Source: Weeksellaceae bacterium (lineage in GTDB: Bacteria; Bacteroidota; Bacteroidia; Flavobacteriales; Weeksellaceae). From it: a DNA stretch of 8,647 nucleotides. The notes beneath the pieces were generated by a model. That model was not told the DNA's origin. It worked only from the letters and a program-made list of their open reading frames with translations, and did not search any database. The translations under genes and the position numbers were made by a program. Below, piece by piece: positions 6,097 through 8,647 of the stretch. Positions within the stretch are counted from its first letter, which is position 1. Each line of letters begins with the position of its first letter. The stretch is taken from assembly GCA_028698395.1 (NCBI GenBank), contig JAQVDG010000069.1:1-8647 (forward strand). Reading direction: 5' to 3'.

Positions 6097-6996
6097 TTAG
6101 AGGTTTTGTTCCAATTTAGATTTATAGCGCTGGTAAGAGGGTCGGGGATCGATCTTTATTGTTCTCTCCATGAATTCAATGGCTTTGTGCCAAATCTTCA
6201 TTTGAGCATACAATTGCGCTGAACTAAATAAAATATGTTCTTTCTCACCTGCAAGAGCTAATGCAATGGTCTGGAAAAGCTGTGCCTCGTCATATTCTTC
6301 ATTATCAACATATAAATAAGCTAAATTCAGATAATCCGAAGGTGATCCAGTAAACTTTATAAGGAATTTTTTCATCCAAGATATCGCTTCATTGTAGCAA
6401 TTAAGTTTTCTAAATATCCTGATTAATGACTTATAAGATGTAAATTCATAATCACCTTCTCCACTAATGCATTTTTTGTGGAAGTGGATTGATTTTTCAT
6501 TATCATTTTTAATGTTATAAAGCAATGCAAGGTGATACAATGCTCTGCTGTGTTCAGGTTGCCAATCCAGAATTTTAATAAATATTTTTTCTGCTTCATC
6601 AAGTTTTCGGGGACAACGAAAAGTATGCAATAACGCTAAACCAAGATGTGCTTCAATAGTATTCGGCTTTATCTTTATGGCCTGCTCATAATCCTTTTGA
6701 GATTTTGATTCCATTAACAATAGTTTATAAACCTCAGCACGTTTAAGTAGTAAGTTAAAATCATTCGGGTGATTATTAAGCATTCTGGTATAGAACTCGA
6801 TTTGCAGCATCATATCTTTTTCACAACTTGCTATATCATCATTTTCTAAATGAGCATCAGCTCTTTTAATTAAGGCATCAATATCATCTGGATTGGAAGC
6901 AATAGCTTTCGAAAAATAATGAATTGCATCTTCATAATCTTCATTCTCAAGTGCTTCACAGCCTGCTAAATATTCTTTGGATAATGATGTATTCAT
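6097..6996 (-). CDS. Tetratricopeptide repeat (TPR) protein
   Basis: This 299-residue protein is helical throughout and built of TPR-like units. The clearest are 5-38 (GCEALENEDYEDAIHYFSKA, then NPDD), 79-112 (LLKRAEVY..., KIKPNTIEAH), 113-148 (ALLHTF, DEAEKIFIKIL, then QPEHS), 149-183 (ALYHLALLYNIKNDNEKSI), 220-252 (YLNLAYLYVDNEEYDEA) and 253-286 (SSAQLYAQMKIWHKAIEFMER, IKIDP). Spacers at 39-78 and 184-219 fit degenerate units. There is no signal peptide or membrane helix, so it should be a cytoplasmic scaffold. It could bind the VWA protein or the neighbouring membrane proteins, but the partner cannot be read from the sequence. It is noticeably more AT-rich than the VWA gene (about 33% versus 52% GC in one sampled 60-base line each). 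It starts 68 bases after the 108-residue membrane protein gene. Confidence 0.88.
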   Translation of the reverse strand: MNTSLSKEYLAGCEALENEDYEDAIHYFSKAIASNPDDIDALIKRADAHLENDDIASCEKDMMLQIEFYTRMLNNHPNDFNLLLKRAEVYKLLLMESKSQKDYEQAIKIKPNTIEAHLGLALLHTFRCPRKLDEAEKIFIKILDWQPEHSRALYHLALLYNIKNDNEKSIHFHKKCISGEGDYEFTSYKSLIRIFRKLNCYNEAISWMKKFLIKFTGSPSDYLNLAYLYVDNEEYDEAQLFQTIALALAGEKEHILFSSAQLYAQMKIWHKAIEFMERTIKIDPRPSYQRYKSKLEQNL

Positions 6997-7064
6997 GGTG
7001 TGAGTAATTTTTTCTCAGGGTTCTGAATTAGTTATTTAATGTGCTGAACATGGAATTTATATAA

Positions 7065-7391
7065 TTAGATCAGGGCGTACAAGAGGAATAGATATGATGT
7101 AATCCATAGCACAATGGCAATTATTTGTGTGGTAGATCTAAAGAGGGCTGTGATGGTAGTGCCTAAAAACCAGGAAAGCAGAACTGCGATCAATACGTAG
7201 TACCAAGTTGCAAAGTAGAAAGCAGCGATAAAAGAGGTAAGCATAGACAGCATAGCAATGTATTTTATCAGGCTGGCATCAGAATCGAATATTTTGCCTA
7301 CCGGCCAGCCTTTTTGCCAGGCAAAACGGTTGTAGGCAATGATGATCAGGCTTGCTGTGAATAAGGTGAAAAGGAAAAGTAGTGTTGCCAT
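7065..7391 (-). CDS. Small four-helix membrane protein, unknown function
   Basis: This 108-residue protein is almost entirely hydrophobic: helices at about 2-20, 41-60, 63-83 and 88-107, with a short polar loop RFAWQKGWPVGKIFDSDAS (22-40) after helix 1 that is probably cytoplasmic because of its Arg and Lys residues. No charged residues that would suggest a channel or transporter motif are seen within the helices. I do not recognise the family. It starts 21 bases after the VWA gene stop on the same strand, so co-transcription with the VWA gene is likely. Confidence 0.72.
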   Translation of the reverse strand: MATLLFLFTLFTASLIIIAYNRFAWQKGWPVGKIFDSDASLIKYIAMLSMLTSFIAAFYFATWYYVLIAVLLSWFLGTTITALFRSTTQIIAIVLWITSYLFLLYALI

Positions 7392-7412
7392 TGAATAAAA
7401 GTGTTGAAAGGT

Positions 7413-8051
7413 TTAGGAATCTTTGGTTTTTCTGGATTGTTTTGCCCGTTGGGCTTTGGAAAACTCCAGGGATGCATTATCGTTTACGCAGAGAGAGATG
7501 TTGTGGCTCAGGTCGAAAAACATATTTAGTGTGCCTTCTTTATCCGAGGCAAAAGTCATGGCTTGTTCGCGGGCAATGCCAAGGTGTTGCGCTTCCTGTA
7601 TGGCATCTTGATTGGCTCCCAGGAAGATGAATTGCCAGTTGTGTTTCTCTTTTAAAAGTTTGATCTGGTCGAATACCTGATCTTTGTTGAACGTTTCGCT
7701 GCTGTTTTCCTGACCGTCAGTGATGATCACTACGATCACTTTAGCATTTTGTGTTTTGGGCACAGTGATAAGGCTGGCTTTGTCGAGGGTGAAGCCAATG
7801 GCATCGAGCAGGGCTGTTGTGCCGCGCGGTACATAAGTTTTTGGGTTAAGTGGACTTACTTCTTTGATTGGCGCTTCGATGTAGAGGTCGTCAATTTCGT
7901 GGTCGAACTGGACGAGCGATAATTGACAATCAGGATTGTTTTTTTGCTGATCTTTAAGGAATTGATTGAAGCCGTTGATAGTGTCGTGCCGGATGCTTTG
8001 CATGGAGCCGGAGCGATCGAGGATGATGAAGGTTTGATTTTTGTTGGACAT
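7413..8051 (-). CDS. von Willebrand factor A (VWA) domain protein with intact MIDAS
   Basis: This 212-residue protein is essentially a single VWA domain. The metal-ion-dependent adhesion site is complete: DRSGS (D12, S14, S16), the GTT loop (77-79) before ALLDAIGF, and TDGQENS (111-117) with D112. Strands TFIILD, CQLSLVQFD, KVIVVIITDG and WQFIFLGANQD follow the family order. The C-terminal 20 residues are basic and polar (QRAKQSRKTKDS). There is no signal peptide or membrane helix, which separates it from Bat-type aerotolerance VWA proteins. I chose the ATG at 8051; a TTG nine codons further upstream (8078) is in frame but lies close to the putative operator and is an unlikely start. Bacterial VWA proteins of this type usually mediate metal-dependent protein binding within multi-protein systems. 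It is the first gene of the leftward cluster and divergent from a WYL-type regulator. Confidence 0.92.
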   Translation of the reverse strand: MSNKNQTFIILDRSGSMQSIRHDTINGFNQFLKDQQKNNPDCQLSLVQFDHEIDDLYIEAPIKEVSPLNPKTYVPRGTTALLDAIGFTLDKASLITVPKTQNAKVIVVIITDGQENSSETFNKDQVFDQIKLLKEKHNWQFIFLGANQDAIQEAQHLGIAREQAMTFASDKEGTLNMFFDLSHNISLCVNDNASLEFSKAQRAKQSRKTKDS

Positions 8052-8091
8052 AGTGATAAGTTTTTTAATTTTGGACAAAGATGCCTAACCG

Positions 8092-8112
8092 AATTGCAGT
8101 CTATCTGCAATT
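8092..8112. promoter_or_regulatory. Perfect inverted repeat, candidate operator
   Basis: AATTGCAG (8092-8099) and CTGCAATT (8105-8112) are exact reverse complements separated by TCTAT. The 21-base palindrome sits in the 80-base spacer between the divergent VWA and WYL-type regulator genes, 19 bases before the regulator ATG and 40 bases before the VWA ATG. Position, symmetry and half-site size fit binding by a dimeric HTH repressor that controls itself and the leftward cluster. The alternative is a hairpin in the regulator's 5' leader; binding is inference. Confidence 0.5.
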
Positions 8113-8131
8113 GAAAAAATAAAAACGACTT

Positions 8132-8647
8132 ATGCCACAAAATTTGAATGCGTTAATCCGCTACAAGACGATCGATCGTTGTTTGCAAAACCGGTTCAGA
8201 CCCTGCACCATAGCAGTGATGATAGAAAACTGCTCAGAGGCTTTGGGCGAGGCTAGGGGTGTTTATAGAACAGTGAGCGAGCGAACAATCAGGGATGATC
8301 TGAGGGTGATGAAGAGTGATTCGCTTGGTTTTGAAGCCCCTATAAAGGTAAAGGATGGGGTATATTTTTATGACGATCCGGAATACAGTATTTTTAATAT
8401 GCCGATAAGGGAGAAGGATGCGTTGGAGAAGGTTTTTAATTTATTGATTGAAAATCGGAATGTAATTGGAAGGACGATGGTTGATCATGCAATAATAGAG
8501 ATTGGTGAAATTATTGGCAAAGCTGTTCCTCAGCAAATCATTGAGGAGCATCAGCAAGATATTGCAAGCATAAGATTTAGCTTTGCCATACCTAGTAAGG
8601 AACAAAGGGAAAAAGAAGTGCCTAAAAAGACAAAGGATCAAATAAGA
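8132..8647 (+). CDS. HTH transcriptional regulator, WYL-type family, 5' part
   Basis: The frame runs from ATG 8132 to the right edge without a stop (172 codons visible), so the gene is cut. The N-terminus MPQNLNALIRYKTIDRCLQN, followed by FRPCTIAVMIENCSEAL, VSERTIRDDLRVMKS (about 49-63, the recognition-helix area), LGFEAPIKVKDGVYFYDDPEYSIFNMPI, follows closely the winged-HTH start of Bacteroidota WYL-domain regulators as I remember them. The WYL domain itself would begin near or beyond the edge and is not seen. Residues 93-172 are helical and charged and less familiar. The leader GAAAAAATAAAAACGACTT is A-rich. WYL regulators respond to ligands, often nucleic acid or nucleotides, and commonly control phage-defence or DNA-damage loci. 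It is divergent from the VWA gene across a perfect palindrome, so it probably regulates that cluster and itself. Confidence 0.8.
   Translation, partial: MPQNLNALIRYKTIDRCLQNRFRPCTIAVMIENCSEALGEARGVYRTVSERTIRDDLRVMKSDSLGFEAPIKVKDGVYFYDDPEYSIFNMPIREKDALEKVFNLLIENRNVIGRTMVDHAIIEIGEIIGKAVPQQIIEEHQQDIASIRFSFAIPSKEQREKEVPKKTKDQIR

Noticed and set aside
7382..7630. Forward frames of 82 and 62 codons over the VWA gene 3' end (7382-7630 and 7423-7611)
   Set aside because: They are antisense to a VWA gene with a complete set of family motifs and have no domain logic of their own.
4412..8051. Bat-type aerotolerance operon
   Set aside because: TPR and VWA genes are both present, but the VWA protein has no membrane helices and there is no MoxR ATPase or BatD-like gene in the cluster.
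8052..8078. N-terminal extension of the VWA protein from TTG 8078
   Set aside because: A TTG start with no supporting leader; the ATG at 8051 places the first VWA strand right after a short N-terminus, as usual for such proteins.
7856..8140. Reverse 94-codon frame and forward 63-codon frame over the VWA 5' end
   Set aside because: They are shadows of the VWA gene; the reverse frame is Ser/Thr/Lys-rich low complexity and crosses the regulator start.
8441..8641. Reverse 66-codon frame at the right edge
   Set aside because: It is antisense to the WYL-type regulator frame, which is open from 8132 to the edge and shows family-like sequence.

Overview
The window looks like Bacteroidota chromosomal DNA, most likely from the Sphingobacteriia/Chitinophagia/Cytophagia side of the phylum. 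Genes are AT-rich, start codons follow A-rich leaders instead of Shine-Dalgarno sequences, the short intergenic repeats are of a type I associate with this phylum (TGCGTGAGGGATT, GGAAAGCCCG), and the regulator at the right edge has the N-terminal sequence style of Bacteroidota WYL-type regulators. The species cannot be named from the sequence.

Left part (1-4097, all on the + strand). The 3' end of a protein resembling the uracil-DNA glycosylase superfamily lies 20 bases upstream of a 655-residue KAP-family P-loop NTPase with intact Walker A and B motifs. A 99-residue protein built from an exact 36-residue repeat follows, then a 132-residue protein with a signal peptide and two membrane segments, and a 251-residue membrane-anchored protein of unknown function. 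A 31-codon reading frame may lie just ahead of the last. The glycosylase-like/KAP pair is the best candidate here for an accessory module, possibly in defence, but nothing in the sequence proves that role.

Middle (4098-4411). This convergent intergenic region carries a composite repeat. The outer element appears split by a second GC-richer element.

Right part (4412-8051, - strand; 8132-8647, + strand). Five genes run leftward in the order VWA protein with a complete MIDAS motif, 108-residue four-helix membrane protein, TPR protein, 109-residue three-helix membrane protein, and RDD-domain membrane protein with an extracytoplasmic tail. The first two are probably co-transcribed (21-base gap). 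The others are separated by 68, 90 and 149 bases, with a hairpin and a repeat in the last two gaps. A WYL-type HTH regulator, cut by the window edge, is transcribed divergently from the VWA gene. The 80-base spacer between them holds a perfect 8+8 inverted repeat, a good operator candidate. The VWA and TPR proteins are soluble interaction modules and the other three are membrane proteins, so a membrane-linked assembly under control of the divergent regulator is a reasonable but unproven reading.

No tRNA, rRNA, CRISPR array, transposase or integrase gene was seen.
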